A program made the position numbers and the translations under genes. From positions 1 to 64,000 of the forward strand of contig NZ_JAULBC010000007.1 in NCBI RefSeq assembly GCF_041060425.1: DNA of 64,000 nt, written 5' to 3'. The DNA comes from Danxiaibacter flavus (GTDB lineage Bacteria > Bacteroidota > Bacteroidia > Chitinophagales > Chitinophagaceae). The notes beneath the pieces were generated by a model. That model was not told the origin of the DNA. It made no database searches and saw only the letters and a program-made list of their open reading frames with translations. Below, one piece after another: positions 43,124-52,908 of this stretch (its first letter is position 1; each line of letters starts with the position of its first letter).

Positions 43124-44437
43124 ATGCAACCGTTAACTAACAATAAACCTCTGGACAGGTTAAAAATATTCAGCATCCGATCGCTTCAGATGCGCACATT
43201 TCATATCACATGGATGATGTTCTTTGTCTGTTTTTTCGGATGGTTTGGCCTGGCTCCTTTAATGCCTACCATTCGCGAGGACTTACATCTCACCAAATCG
43301 CAGGTAGGTAATATCATCATCGCATCTGTATCGGTTACCATTATAGCCAGGATCGTTATCGGAAAGCTATGCGATGTATGGGGACCAAGAAAAACAGCAG
43401 TAAGATTATTGCTTATAGGATCACTGCCCGTATTTCTTGTTGGGTTAGCCAATGACTATACAACCTTCTTATTGTTTCGTCTTGCTATAGGCATTATCGG
43501 CGCATCTTTTGTCGTCACACAGTTTCACACATCTATGATGTTTGCCGCCAATATAAAAGGTACAGCCAATGCTGTTGCCGGCGGCTGGGGCAACCTTGGC
43601 GGTGGCGTAACCAATATGGTAATGCCGTTGATCTTTGCTGCTATTGTAGGAATGGGTTATACAAAACATGAAGCATGGCGCTATGCAATGATTTTGCCTG
43701 GCGTAATGATGCTTGTCATAGCATGGTTTTATCACAAATACACAAAAGATACGCCTGCGGGAAATTTCGATGAGATCGGTCGCAACGCCAACAAACAAAA
43801 AACGGACTGGAGCGTATTGAAAGACTGGCGCATTTGGGCACTAACACTTGCCTATGCCATGTGCTTCGGAATGGAGATCACTTTTGATAATGTGGCTTCA
43901 TTGCATTTTGTAGACACGTTTGGATTATCGCAAAGCACCGCCGGCTTCTGGGCGGGCATTTTCGGTTTCATGAATTTATTTGCAAGAGCACTTGGGGGAA
44001 TTGTTTCTGATAAAGTTGGAAGCCGTTACGGCATGAGAGGCAAAGGATGGCTGCTTGCCATAGTTTTATTGCTTGAAGGTTGCGGACTGTTGTTATTTGC
44101 AAATGCCGGAACACTTACCCTTGCCATTATTTCCATGCTTGGCTTTGCACTGTTTCTTAAAATGGCCAATGGCGCCACTTATGGCATTGTGCCTTTCATT
44201 AACGAAAAGAATATTGGTATTGTAAGCGGCATCGTTGGTGCAGGTGGTAACGCAGGTGGCATGCTCTTCGGCTTTCTCTTCAAATCTAAAACCATTAGTT
44301 ATGTAGATGCATTCAGTTATATCGGTTTTATAGTGATCGGTATTTCATTTATTGTACTCATTACACGTTTCCGTAAGGATACTGCAATAGTAAAAGATAT
44401 GACCAGCGAAGAAAGTGTGCTGGCACTTGCTGAATAA
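43124..44437 (+). CDS. narK: nitrate/nitrite MFS transporter NarK
   Basis: 437 residues with twelve predicted membrane helices. The nitrate/nitrite porter signatures are present: GGWGNLGGGVTNMVMP in the first half and GIVGAGGNAGGMLFG in the second, and the MFS motif GKLCDVWGPRK between TM2 and TM3. It brings nitrate in and could export nitrite. Its stop is 10 bp before the nitrate reductase start, so the two are clearly cotranscribed. The first 22 residues before MRTFHITWMMFF may be over-extended. Confidence 0.93.
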   Translation: MQPLTNNKPLDRLKIFSIRSLQMRTFHITWMMFFVCFFGWFGLAPLMPTIREDLHLTKSQVGNIIIASVSVTIIARIVIGKLCDVWGPRKTAVRLLLIGSLPVFLVGLANDYTTFLLFRLAIGIIGASFVVTQFHTSMMFAANIKGTANAVAGGWGNLGGGVTNMVMPLIFAAIVGMGYTKHEAWRYAMILPGVMMLVIAWFYHKYTKDTPAGNFDEIGRNANKQKTDWSVLKDWRIWALTLAYAMCFGMEITFDNVASLHFVDTFGLSQSTAGFWAGIFGFMNLFARALGGIVSDKVGSRYGMRGKGWLLAIVLLLEGCGLLLFANAGTLTLAIISMLGFALFLKMANGATYGIVPFINEKNIGIVSGIVGAGGNAGGMLFGFLFKSKTISYVDAFSYIGFIVIGISFIVLITRFRKDTAIVKDMTSEESVLALAE

Positions 44438-44447
44438 ACAACAACGC

Positions 44448-47400
44448 ATGAAGGAACAAACACACGGCGAAACAGGCTCATACAAAACCACATGCTGTTA
44501 CTGCGGCGTTGGTTGCGGCATTGTTGTACATAAAGACAGGATGGGTAAGGTTCTTGTTGAAGGCGACAAGGACCATCCCGTTAATAAGGGTATGCTGTGT
44601 TCAAAAGGAATGAATCTTCACTATACAGTGATGAACACTTCCGACAGGTTGCTCTATCCTGAAATGCGTTACAACAAGCAAATGCAGCGCCAGCGCGTTA
44701 CATGGGATGAAGCGCTGGCACGCACGGCTGCTGTGTTTAAAACTTTCATCAACAAATACGGACCGGACTCGGTTGCTTTCTATGTTTCTGGTCAGTGCCT
44801 TACAGAAGAATATTATGTTATTAACAAGCTGATCAAGGGCTTTATTGGAAGTAACAATATAGATACGAACTCAAGATTGTGCATGAGCAGCGCGGTTGCA
44901 GCCTACAAAATGTCGCTGGGCGAAGACAGCGTACCAGCATGCTATGATGATATTGAGGAAACAGATTGCATTTTTGTAGCAGGTGCAAATCCCGCCTGGT
45001 GCCATCCTATTTTATGGCGCAGGGTTGAAGCCGCAAAAGCTGCCAATCCCAACATGAAAGTGATTGTAAGCGATCCGCGTGTTACGCAAACCTGCTCGAT
45101 GGCGGATGTGCATCTGCAACTTAATCCCGGAACCGATATTGTTTTACATCATGCCATCGGCCGGATCTTGATTGAGCAGGGTGATATAGATATTAAATTT
45201 ATTCAGCAACATACGGAAGGGTTTGAAGATTACTCCCATGCCGTGATGCAGCGAAGTATTGCTGAAGCAGCACAGATCTGTGGCATTGAAGAATATCGCA
45301 TATATGAAGCTGCAGCATTGATTGGCAATGCAAAAAAATTCATGACCTTCTGGACAATGGGGTTGAATCAATCAGCAGCGGGTGTTAATAAGAATCTTAG
45401 CCTGATCAATCTTCACCTGATCACCGGTACAATCGGTCGCCCAGGCTGCGGGCCTTTTTCGCTGACCGGGCAGCCAAATGCGATGGGTGGACGTGAAGTT
45501 GGCGGACTGGCAAATCTGTTACCTGCGCACCGGGACCTAAGCAATCCGGTTCATCGTGAGGAAGTGGCTACATTCTGGAACGGCAAAGAGCTTTCTCCCA
45601 GGCCCGGCCTTACCGCCACTGAAATGTTTGAAGCTTTAAACGACGGTAAGCTAAAAGCGATCTGGATCATCTGCACCAATCCACTGATCAGCATGCCTGA
45701 TGTAAGAATGGCTGAGAAAGGATTAAAGAACGCAAAGTTTGTTGTAGTACAGGATATATCCAACAGGCTTGAAACATTGCCCTATGCGGATGTTGTGTTA
45801 CCTGCAGCCGCATGGATCGAAAAAGAAGGCACCATGACGAATGCAGAAAGACGCATCACCTGGTTGCAGAAAGTTACAGATGCGCCGGGCGAAGCATTGC
45901 CTGATGCGGAAATTATTTGCCGCTTTGCAAAGCACATGGGCTTTAATGGTTTCGACTATAACAGTTGTGAGGCTATTTTTAAAGAACATGCGGCGCTAAC
46001 TGCAGGAACAAACATAGATATTAACGGTGTAGACTATACGCTGCTTCATCAAAGAAGAAGTGTGCAGTGGCCTGTGAACACAAGCAACAACTACAATGAC
46101 ACAAAGCGATTGTTTGCCGATCATATTTTCCATACTAAATCAAAGCGCGCAAAAATACACGGCGTACCTGATTGCAATCCATCGGTACAACCAACAGCAA
46201 ATCACCCACTGATCCTGACAACGGGCCGCATTCGGGATCAATGGCACACGATGAGTAAGACAGGAAAAGTGAATAAACTGAAACAGCACATTGCAGCATC
46301 ATTTCTTGAAATTCATCCTGATGATGCGGCTGAGCGCGGCATTGCCGATGATGACCTGGTTGAGATTACGAATACCAACGGAAACGTAAGAGTAAAGGCA
46401 AAGATCAGCACGCAAATAAAAAAAGGCGTGGTGTTTTTACCCATGCACTGGGGAAAGATTTTAAATGATGACAGTAATCGCGCCAATAACCTCACTTTTA
46501 ATCTTATTGATCCCATTTCGAAGCAACCAGACTTTAAGTTTTCTATCGTACAGGTAGCTAAATACAAAAGACCAAAGCAAAAGATCGTGATCATAGGAGC
46601 CGGCGCGGGAGCCCATGGTTTTGTGCGGAGCTACCGCAAATTAAATATGGATGATGAGATCATTGTTTTCAGCAAAGAAGATCTCCCTTTTTACAACCGG
46701 GTAATGCTTCCGGATTATGTAAGCGGAACGCAACAGTGGAAGCAACTGGTAAAAATGAATGCCTATGAGGAAAAAGAACATGAAATAACACTTCATAAAG
46801 GTGTAAGCATTCAACATATTGACCGGCAAGCCAGGACCGTTACCGACAGCAACGGACAGACACACACCTACGATACGCTTATTCTTGCAACCGGGAGCCG
46901 CGCGGCAACTTTGAAACATACCCCGCCGATGAAGGGCATATTCACCATGCGCAGTAAGGACGATGCAGATAATTTTAAAAGACATGTACAGGCTTCTGAT
47001 GAACCGATTGTTATTGTCGGTGGTGGCTTACTCGGTATCGAAATGGCGGCATCCTTAAAGGAAATCGGGAAAGATGTGGTCATCATTCAACGTTCGTCCC
47101 GGCTAATGGACAGGCAACTCGATGAACTTGGAGCAAGACTTTTGTATGAAGAATTGCGGGACAGAAATATTGAAGTACTGTACAACGATGAAATTGACAG
47201 ATTTCTTGGCAGTAGCAAACTTACGGGTCTACAATTGAAGAGCGGTAGAAAGATTAGCTGCCAGGCGGTGATCATGTCTATAGGAACTGTACCCAATATT
47301 GAGCTTGCGCAGGCATGCGGACTGGAACATAAAAGGGGTATTGTTGTAAATGAATACCTGCAGACTAATGATAGCCACATTTACGCGATTGGGGAAATAG

Positions 47401-47993
47401 CGGAATTCAAGGGAACATTATACGGTATTACCGCTGCAGCAGAACAACAGGCGGCAATAGTTGCACAACATCTTTCCGGCGATATTTCAAACTATTACCA
47501 GGGCTCTCTTTTCATGAATATACTTAAGTTGCATGGCGCAGACATCTGCTCTCTCGGCACGGTTGAAACGCCAGCAGATCCCACATATGAAGAAGTTGTA
47601 TTTATCGACAAGGCAAAACGCTATTACAAAAAATGCGTTATTCACGAGGATAGATTGATCGGTGCAATATTGATTGGCGACCGTTCAGAGTTCCAGGAAT
47701 TCAGGGACCTGATCCAGAACAAAATAGAGTTATCCGAAAAACGATTGCAACTCCTTCGCTCCGGTAAAAAGGCTGCACCAGTTTTGGGTAAGCTGGTTTG
47801 CTCCTGCGGTAATGTGGGTGAAGGAAATATTTGCGCCAAAATAAAAGAAGGTTTTACCGAATTGAAAAGTCTTTGCGAAGCTTCCGGCGCAGGTTTGGGC
47901 TGCGGCAGCTGTCGCCCTGAAGTAAATGCCATACTCAACCGCGAAGTTGCCGCAATAACGCAACCGGTAGCCATTACTGTTAACGCCGTTTAA
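44448..47993 (+). CDS. nasA: assimilatory nitrate reductase fused to NirB-type FAD/NAD(P)H and BFD [2Fe-2S] modules
   Basis: 1181 residues from the ATG at 44448. Residues 1-700 are a molybdopterin-guanine-dinucleotide nitrate reductase: [4Fe-4S] ligands C16, C19, C23, C51 and the Mo ligand C145 in NSRLCMSSAV, with the ANPAWCHP, SDPRVTQTC and TTGRIRDQWHTMSKTGK regions. Residues about 709-1100 are a NirB-like pyridine nucleotide-disulfide oxidoreductase (GAGAGAHG, ATGSRA, VGGGLLG, YAIGEIAEF), and 1117-1160 a BFD-like cluster (C1118, C1120, C1152, C1155). One polypeptide can therefore take electrons from NAD(P)H to nitrate. Related fusions are known in bacteria, but the C-terminal set here is unusually complete. 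Confidence 0.9.
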   Translation: MKEQTHGETGSYKTTCCYCGVGCGIVVHKDRMGKVLVEGDKDHPVNKGMLCSKGMNLHYTVMNTSDRLLYPEMRYNKQMQRQRVTWDEALARTAAVFKTFINKYGPDSVAFYVSGQCLTEEYYVINKLIKGFIGSNNIDTNSRLCMSSAVAAYKMSLGEDSVPACYDDIEETDCIFVAGANPAWCHPILWRRVEAAKAANPNMKVIVSDPRVTQTCSMADVHLQLNPGTDIVLHHAIGRILIEQGDIDIKFIQQHTEGFEDYSHAVMQRSIAEAAQICGIEEYRIYEAAALIGNAKKFMTFWTMGLNQSAAGVNKNLSLINLHLITGTIGRPGCGPFSLTGQPNAMGGREVGGLANLLPAHRDLSNPVHREEVATFWNGKELSPRPGLTATEMFEALNDGKLKAIWIICTNPLISMPDVRMAEKGLKNAKFVVVQDISNRLETLPYADVVLPAAAWIEKEGTMTNAERRITWLQKVTDAPGEALPDAEIICRFAKHMGFNGFDYNSCEAIFKEHAALTAGTNIDINGVDYTLLHQRRSVQWPVNTSNNYNDTKRLFADHIFHTKSKRAKIHGVPDCNPSVQPTANHPLILTTGRIRDQWHTMSKTGKVNKLKQHIAASFLEIHPDDAAERGIADDDLVEITNTNGNVRVKAKISTQIKKGVVFLPMHWGKILNDDSNRANNLTFNLIDPISKQPDFKFSIVQVAKYKRPKQKIVIIGAGAGAHGFVRSYRKLNMDDEIIVFSKEDLPFYNRVMLPDYVSGTQQWKQLVKMNAYEEKEHEITLHKGVSIQHIDRQARTVTDSNGQTHTYDTLILATGSRAATLKHTPPMKGIFTMRSKDDADNFKRHVQASDEPIVIVGGGLLGIEMAASLKEIGKDVVIIQRSSRLMDRQLDELGARLLYEELRDRNIEVLYNDEIDRFLGSSKLTGLQLKSGRKISCQAVIMSIGTVPNIELAQACGLEHKRGIVVNEYLQTNDSHIYAIGEIAEFKGTLYGITAAAEQQAAIVAQHLSGDISNYYQGSLFMNILKLHGADICSLGTVETPADPTYEEVVFIDKAKRYYKKCVIHEDRLIGAILIGDRSEFQEFRDLIQNKIELSEKRLQLLRSGKKAAPVLGKLVCSCGNVGEGNICAKIKEGFTELKSLCEASGAGLGCGSCRPEVNAILNREVAAITQPVAITVNAV

Positions 47994-48002
47994 AAAATAC
48001 GT

Positions 48003-49466
48003 ATGAGCCGGACACATTCGATAACGATCAATTTTAAAGGGGGAATTATCTCACCGGGGCAATTGCTGGAAATACTTTCTATTGCGGATCAATGCCTGAT
48101 CAAAGACGTAAGTTTCGGTGCGCGCCAGCAATTATTGATTGATGTGCCGGAAAAATATTTATCACAGTTTACCACAAACTGCAAGCGACAACAAATTGCC
48201 TGGCAGGAAACGAAGAAGGCACATGCAAATATTACCAGCTCATATGTAGCTGCAGGCATTTTTACAACAGACAGCTGGTTAACAGAAGGCACCTACAAAG
48301 ATGTGTTGAATATGTTTGAGCAACCTTCCAGGATTAAAATAAACGTCTGCGACAGCAAGCAAACCTTTACGCCTTTTTTTACAGGTCATTTAAACTGGAT
48401 TACATCCCCCCAATTACATTACTGGCATTTGTATCTCCGGATGCCGGGCAGTAATGAATTGTACAGGTGGCCCGAAGAAGTTTATACAAACTACATAGGT
48501 TCGCTCAATGCAAAAATTGAGCGCCTGCTAATGAGTGGCTTTAAAACGACGAAGGGTGAAGACGTTTACAAACAAATAAAAACGGATGATCCTGACGCCG
48601 GCAATACGAACGCCGTTCGTATGGTTGTTCCGGCATTTCATTTACCCTACTATGAGGGATTTAACAGGCATGGCAACAGTTACTGGCTTGGCATTTACCG
48701 CCGCGACCAAAGCTTCCCTGTTGCCTTTCTACAGGAACTTTGCTCTTTGTGCCTGGAGACAAAGATCGGGCAGTTGTATTCCACTGCATGGAAATCACTG
48801 ATCATAAAAGATATCGATCGTGCGCATCGTCAACGGTATGATTATATCCTGAATAAGTACCGTATTAACGTGCGGCACGCTGCCAATGAACTCAACTGGC
48901 AAGTGGAAGACAATAATGAAGAAGCGCTAAGGATCAAGCGACTCATCATCCGTCATTTTGATAAAGAAGATGTGCGCACCTATGGGTTGAGCTTTGGCAT
49001 ACAATTGAAACAAAAAGCCGGGATATTCGGGTCTGTGATCATACGTAAATGTCCACAGACCGGAAGCGGCCGGTTAAGGTCACAAGAGCGCTATGACATT
49101 TTACATACCAGCGATTTTAATCCAAACACACAAGAGCTTATCCATTTTAGAGAAGGCGTTTCCAAAGAGCATTTGGGTACATACCTCGTATCCTTAAGCA
49201 AATTCTTTTACGAGCAAATGGAAATACAACATGCTCCTGCCATATTGAGCACCCCCGAACCAGCTAAAGGAATGGAAGAAAAAACATGGCACCAGTGCCC
49301 GCAATGTTTTACAGCATATGATGAAGCGCTCGGTGATATTGAACAGGATATTTCGCCCAATACGCCATTCGAATCATTGCCGTCTTCATACTGTTGTTCA
49401 ATGTGCGGGGAGCCAGTTAAGAATTTTGTAAGTAGAAGTGAATTGAATGTCATTACGGAGATATAG
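48003..49466 (+). CDS. nitrite/sulfite reductase-fold protein with C-terminal rubredoxin, siroheme cysteines absent
   Basis: 487 residues, starting 9 bp after the nitrate reductase stop. The N-terminal 400 residues resemble the ferredoxin-like halves of nitrite/sulfite reductases (ITINFKGGIISPGQLLEIL, a GIYRRDQSFPVAFLQ region, LSFGIQLKQKAG), but the C-x5-C plus C-x3-C siroheme/[4Fe-4S] motif is missing; the cysteines present are scattered. The C-terminus is a rubredoxin: CPQC near 427 and CCSMCG about 40 residues later. So it is unlikely to reduce nitrite itself and may pass electrons or scaffold the nitrate reductase. Confidence 0.75.
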   Translation: MSRTHSITINFKGGIISPGQLLEILSIADQCLIKDVSFGARQQLLIDVPEKYLSQFTTNCKRQQIAWQETKKAHANITSSYVAAGIFTTDSWLTEGTYKDVLNMFEQPSRIKINVCDSKQTFTPFFTGHLNWITSPQLHYWHLYLRMPGSNELYRWPEEVYTNYIGSLNAKIERLLMSGFKTTKGEDVYKQIKTDDPDAGNTNAVRMVVPAFHLPYYEGFNRHGNSYWLGIYRRDQSFPVAFLQELCSLCLETKIGQLYSTAWKSLIIKDIDRAHRQRYDYILNKYRINVRHAANELNWQVEDNNEEALRIKRLIIRHFDKEDVRTYGLSFGIQLKQKAGIFGSVIIRKCPQTGSGRLRSQERYDILHTSDFNPNTQELIHFREGVSKEHLGTYLVSLSKFFYEQMEIQHAPAILSTPEPAKGMEEKTWHQCPQCFTAYDEALGDIEQDISPNTPFESLPSSYCCSMCGEPVKNFVSRSELNVITEI

Positions 49467-49554
49467 AATAAACGAATATTCCACATCCCAATATATCATG
49501 CAGTAAAAAAAATGTATCTTAATCATTCGATTCCTATCAAAAAGGACTTTACGA

Positions 49555-50079
49555 ATGAACAGAATTTCATTTTTTTCAACTCTAATCATTTTGATTGTAT
49601 CACAATTTAAACCTCAACAGTCCTTTGCTCAAAGTCTTAGTACAACCCAACTTAAATTCACATTTATTCATTACTTAAGAATTCCGGACCACTATGTTAC
49701 GGTTGTATTTAAGAAGGAAAAAGACAGTGTCAATGTCCATGCGCAGTCCTTACCAATGGCCAAAGCTGAAGCCAAATGGGCTGCAACTAAAAAGGATTAT
49801 TCGTTCAACATCAGCAAAGCCGAATATGATCAGGTAATACTATCAATTCAAAAAATCAGCGCGTGGGCTATTATTGGCGGAGCTGATTTCACAGGGTACG
49901 ACGGCACTTCCTGGCAAATAGAATTTGGTAACAGCGACAATGCGGTTAAGTATAGCGTCTGGTCGGCTGATTATCAAACAGAAGCCAGGCAACTTCAATC
50001 TTTCGTGAACGCGTGTATCCTTATTATTCAAACGGCCAAACTTGACCCGAAGGAAATATTCAAACAAAAAGGTTCATAG
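49555..50079 (+). CDS. hypothetical exported protein
   Basis: 174 residues with a signal peptide (FSTLIILIVSQFKPQQSFAQ). The mature part is small and mixed alpha/beta: HYVTVVFKKEKDSVNVHAQS, IIGGADFTGYDGTSWQIEFG, YSVWSADYQTEARQLQ. Not recognised. Monocistronic, unrelated to nitrate genes as far as can be seen. Confidence 0.6.
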   Translation: MNRISFFSTLIILIVSQFKPQQSFAQSLSTTQLKFTFIHYLRIPDHYVTVVFKKEKDSVNVHAQSLPMAKAEAKWAATKKDYSFNISKAEYDQVILSIQKISAWAIIGGADFTGYDGTSWQIEFGNSDNAVKYSVWSADYQTEARQLQSFVNACILIIQTAKLDPKEIFKQKGS

Positions 50080-50202
50080 TAAATAGTTTATCAGGCGATA
50101 AAAATGTGAAACCATTTTACGATTAGAACTTTACGCAAGCGATAACCACTGCATACTTCTACTGGATGTTAAATAGCGTAACTTCAGGCAAACTATTGTG
50201 CC

Positions 50203-50748
50203 ATGCTTACCACATTAAAACATTGCCTTTGGAAAAATTTTGCTGCCAGCATAGACATGCTGAAGAACGCTATAGAGATGTGCCCGGACGAGCTTTGGTA
50301 CAACAATAAGAAATTCTTTTACAATGCTTATCATTGTGCAGTGTTTACAGATTATTATTTAACCATTCCACCTGTAAACTTTTTTCCGCCACCTGGATAT
50401 ACGCTCACTGAGCCAGATAAAATACCTGCGGACGCCGTTGATGATGTAGTGCCCAACAAATTATACAGCAGGGCCGAATTGATTGATTATGTGCAATACG
50501 CCCGGGAAAAATGCCGCAGTGTAATAAGTAATCTGACAGAGGAAAAATTGAATGAATCATGGATAGCCAGCACTGAGACAACGGATCTGTCGCTATCAGG
50601 GATGGATGCTTTAAAATATTCAATTCTTGAAATATTGTTCTACAATTTACGGCATGTTCAACATCATGCAGCGCAATTGAACTTTATGCTAAGACAGGCA
50701 ATAAATGCTGCACCTGATTATGTTTCGCAGGCGGAGGATGATCTATAA
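50203..50748 (+). CDS. DinB-family four-helix protein
   Basis: 181 residues with four long helices. The histidines expected for the DinB metal triad are at YNAYHCAVFTDYY and RHVQHHAAQL; the last motif is the best DinB landmark. DinB-like proteins bind a divalent metal and include thiol-S-transferases for bacillithiol or mycothiol; most Bacteroidota members have no assigned substrate. It lies 30 bp before the GNAT gene and is probably cotranscribed with it. Confidence 0.72.
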   Translation: MLTTLKHCLWKNFAASIDMLKNAIEMCPDELWYNNKKFFYNAYHCAVFTDYYLTIPPVNFFPPPGYTLTEPDKIPADAVDDVVPNKLYSRAELIDYVQYAREKCRSVISNLTEEKLNESWIASTETTDLSLSGMDALKYSILEILFYNLRHVQHHAAQLNFMLRQAINAAPDYVSQAEDDL

Positions 50749-50778
50749 ATTCAATTAAAAAACCGAATTTTGCGAACA

Positions 50779-51240
50779 ATGGAAAACATTAAACAAGATG
50801 CGATAAAAATAGTGCCCTATAACAGCAGCTACAGAAAACAGTTAATTTCCGTATGGGAAGAATCAGTCCGCGCGACACATAACTTCTTGGCAGCTTCAGA
50901 TATTGATTATTACAAAGACATTGTGGCCGCTATTGACTTTAGCGCATTCCCTGTTTTCTGCCTGGAACAAAATGAAACAGTGATCGGATTTATTGGTGTG
51001 GCTGACAAAAAAATTGAAATGCTGTTTCTTTCTCCAAACGCAATAGGACAAGGGCTAGGTAAAAAATTAATGCGCTATGCCATCGAGGAACTTAAAGCAG
51101 ATAAGGTTGATGTAAATGAACAAAATAATCACGCAGTATTATTCTATAAAAAATCCGGATTTATAACATTTGAAAGAAGCGAAAAAGACAGCGAAGGCAA
51201 AGACTATCCTATTTTAAAAATGATCCTTCCCCAAAACTGA
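50779..51240 (+). CDS. GNAT-family N-acetyltransferase
   Basis: 153 residues from the ATG at 50779 (MENIKQDAIKIV). It has the GNAT fold with FIGVADKKIEMLFLSPNAIGQGLGKKLM, where the Q/R-x-x-G-x-G acetyl-CoA site is GQGLGK, and YKKSGFITFERSE at the end. The overall pattern resembles YjaB-type small acetyltransferases. The substrate is unknown. Twenty-three bases after its stop lies a fragment of moaA. Confidence 0.85.
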   Translation: MENIKQDAIKIVPYNSSYRKQLISVWEESVRATHNFLAASDIDYYKDIVAAIDFSAFPVFCLEQNETVIGFIGVADKKIEMLFLSPNAIGQGLGKKLMRYAIEELKADKVDVNEQNNHAVLFYKKSGFITFERSEKDSEGKDYPILKMILPQN

Positions 51241-51263
51241 ACTTAACTAACCTATGGCTATCC

Positions 51264-51390
51264 CCAATCAGCGACATACTTTCATACTGTTCAACTTCTT
51301 TCATTGCAGCGGCTTCAAAGCCGTTAACCGGTTTTAATGCCACTGCTTGTTGGATTGTTGCAATTAGCTCCTGCTCCCCTGTTCCGGAAC
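51264..51390 (-). pseudogene. moaA 3'-end fragment
   Basis: 127 bp matching the end of the intact moaA at 51935-52061 without gaps and with seven mismatches, on the same strand. It encodes the MoaA tail GEQELIA(T)IQQAV...VNGFEAAAMKEVEQYE. Five of the seven differences are at third codon positions, and the other two exchange Ala and Thr. The junctions are sharp at 51391, and a one-base deletion lies near the stop. See the findings for the implication. Confidence 0.85.
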
Positions 51391-51496
51391 ATCACCTTCT
51401 AACAAATTTAACCGATTGTTATTTCAATTATATTTGCTTCTTTATTAAAACGAGTCACGCTCCATACCCGGACCCGACTACTAATTTTGATTGTTA

Positions 51497-51916
51497 ATGT
51501 ACAAGAAACACCACCTATTATCCTTAGTTTTCTGTTTAGCACTATCCCTATTGCATGCTCAATCCAAAATCGATCAATCACTGCTAATTGGAAAATGGAG
51601 GTTTATTAAATTTGATTGGCCTAATTACGTGCCCGATACCGCTTCAATCATTAAGCGATCAAATAATCAATTCAAAGATGCCATTTTCGAATTCACGAAA
51701 GATAAGCATCTGAATATCCAGAATCCAAAGGCCCCTAAAGGCTCTTACAGTAAATTCACTTATGCTGTTAAGAATGATAAAATTAGCTTTAAACCGGTTG
51801 CGGTTCCGACAGGAAAACCTGATATAATGGAAGTAGATTTTTTAAACTATGTTTACCTCAAAATTTATATTCAGGGTTTTGAACCTGTAGCCACATTCAG
51901 GAGATTATCGGACTAA
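51497..51916 (+). CDS. exported lipocalin-like hypothetical protein
   Basis: 139 residues from the ATG at 51497 with a signal peptide (LSLVFCLALSLLHAQS). The start of the mature part, LIGKWRFIKFDWP, is the G-x-W opening of lipocalin-like beta-barrels, and the rest is strand-rich. It sits between a moaA fragment and the intact moaA and is convergent with moaA (11 bp between stops), so it looks inserted in the region. A TATATTTG promoter box lies at 51429-51436. Confidence 0.6.
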   Translation: MYKKHHLLSLVFCLALSLLHAQSKIDQSLLIGKWRFIKFDWPNYVPDTASIIKRSNNQFKDAIFEFTKDKHLNIQNPKAPKGSYSKFTYAVKNDKISFKPVAVPTGKPDIMEVDFLNYVYLKIYIQGFEPVATFRRLSD

Positions 51917-51927
51917 GCATAAAGTAT

Positions 51928-52905
51928 TTATCCGCCAATCAGCGACATACTTTCATACTGTTCAACTTCTTTCATTGCAGCAGCTTCAAAGCCGTTAACC
52001 GGTTTTAATGTTACCGCTTGTTGGATTGCTGCAATCAGCTCCTGCTCTCCTGTTCCGGAACGGATGAGATCTTTTACATTTAGGACATCATTACCGTACA
52101 GGCACAACTTCATACCACCGGTAGGCGTTACCCTTAAACGGTTGCAGGTTCCGCAAAGCGTCCGGGAGTAAGCGGGTATAACAGCGATAGACCCTGCAAA
52201 ATCGTCTGCCTTATAATTCAGCGCTATATTATGTTTGGGATCAGCCAGCTTTGTGAGATTATAACGCTGGCTTATATGATGCAAAATCGCGTCGTAATTC
52301 CATTTGATTCCGGAATAGTCCTTCCCCTGTCCGTTAAATGGCATTTCCTCGATAAAACGGACACTGATTTGATGGTTGCGGGTTAGCTCTACAAAATCCA
52401 GGATCTCATCCACATTCATATCATTTATCACCACCATGTTGAGCTTAAGATTAAAGGGCTTCTGCATTAACATTTGCAGCGATGCGAAAACAGCGTCAAA
52501 CTCATCACGTCTTGTCAGCCTGAAAAAACGATCCCTTCTTAATGTATCAAGACTTAAATTAACATTCGTGATATTCGACCGTAGAAGCTGGTCGATGTAC
52601 TTGCCTGTTAATACGCCATTTGTTGTAATAGAAAGATTTTCGAGCGTCTTTATGGAAGACAATTGTTCCAAAAGCGAGGAAAGATCTTTTCTTACAAAAG
52701 GCTCGCCACCGGTAATTCTTACCTTTGTAATGCCGGTGCGGGTTAAGGCATTGACCAGGAAAATGATTTCTTCGTAAGACAATACTTCATCACGCGAAAG
52801 AAACTGCTGATGTTCAGGCATGCAATAACAGCAGCGCAAATTACAGCGATCTGTTACGGATAATCTCAGGTAATTTATTTCACGTCCGAACTTGTCAATC
52901 AGCAT
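51928..52905 (-). CDS. moaA: GTP 3',8-cyclase MoaA
   Basis: 325 residues, standard length. This radical SAM enzyme starts molybdenum-cofactor synthesis from GTP. N-terminal [4Fe-4S] cluster: C21, C25 and C28 in DRCNLRCCYCMP. C-terminal cluster: C251, C254 and C268 in CGTCNRLRVTPTGGMKLC, followed by the GG end (IGG) required for activity together with MoaC. The TGGEPFVRKDL and TTNGVLTG motifs of SAM binding are intact. The downstream part of the gene is close to the convergent lipocalin-like gene; upstream lies a small gene at 52909 only 3 bp away. Confidence 0.97.
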   Translation of the reverse strand: MLIDKFGREINYLRLSVTDRCNLRCCYCMPEHQQFLSRDEVLSYEEIIFLVNALTRTGITKVRITGGEPFVRKDLSSLLEQLSSIKTLENLSITTNGVLTGKYIDQLLRSNITNVNLSLDTLRRDRFFRLTRRDEFDAVFASLQMLMQKPFNLKLNMVVINDMNVDEILDFVELTRNHQISVRFIEEMPFNGQGKDYSGIKWNYDAILHHISQRYNLTKLADPKHNIALNYKADDFAGSIAVIPAYSRTLCGTCNRLRVTPTGGMKLCLYGNDVLNVKDLIRSGTGEQELIAAIQQAVTLKPVNGFEAAAMKEVEQYESMSLIGG

Positions 52906-52908
52906 TGC

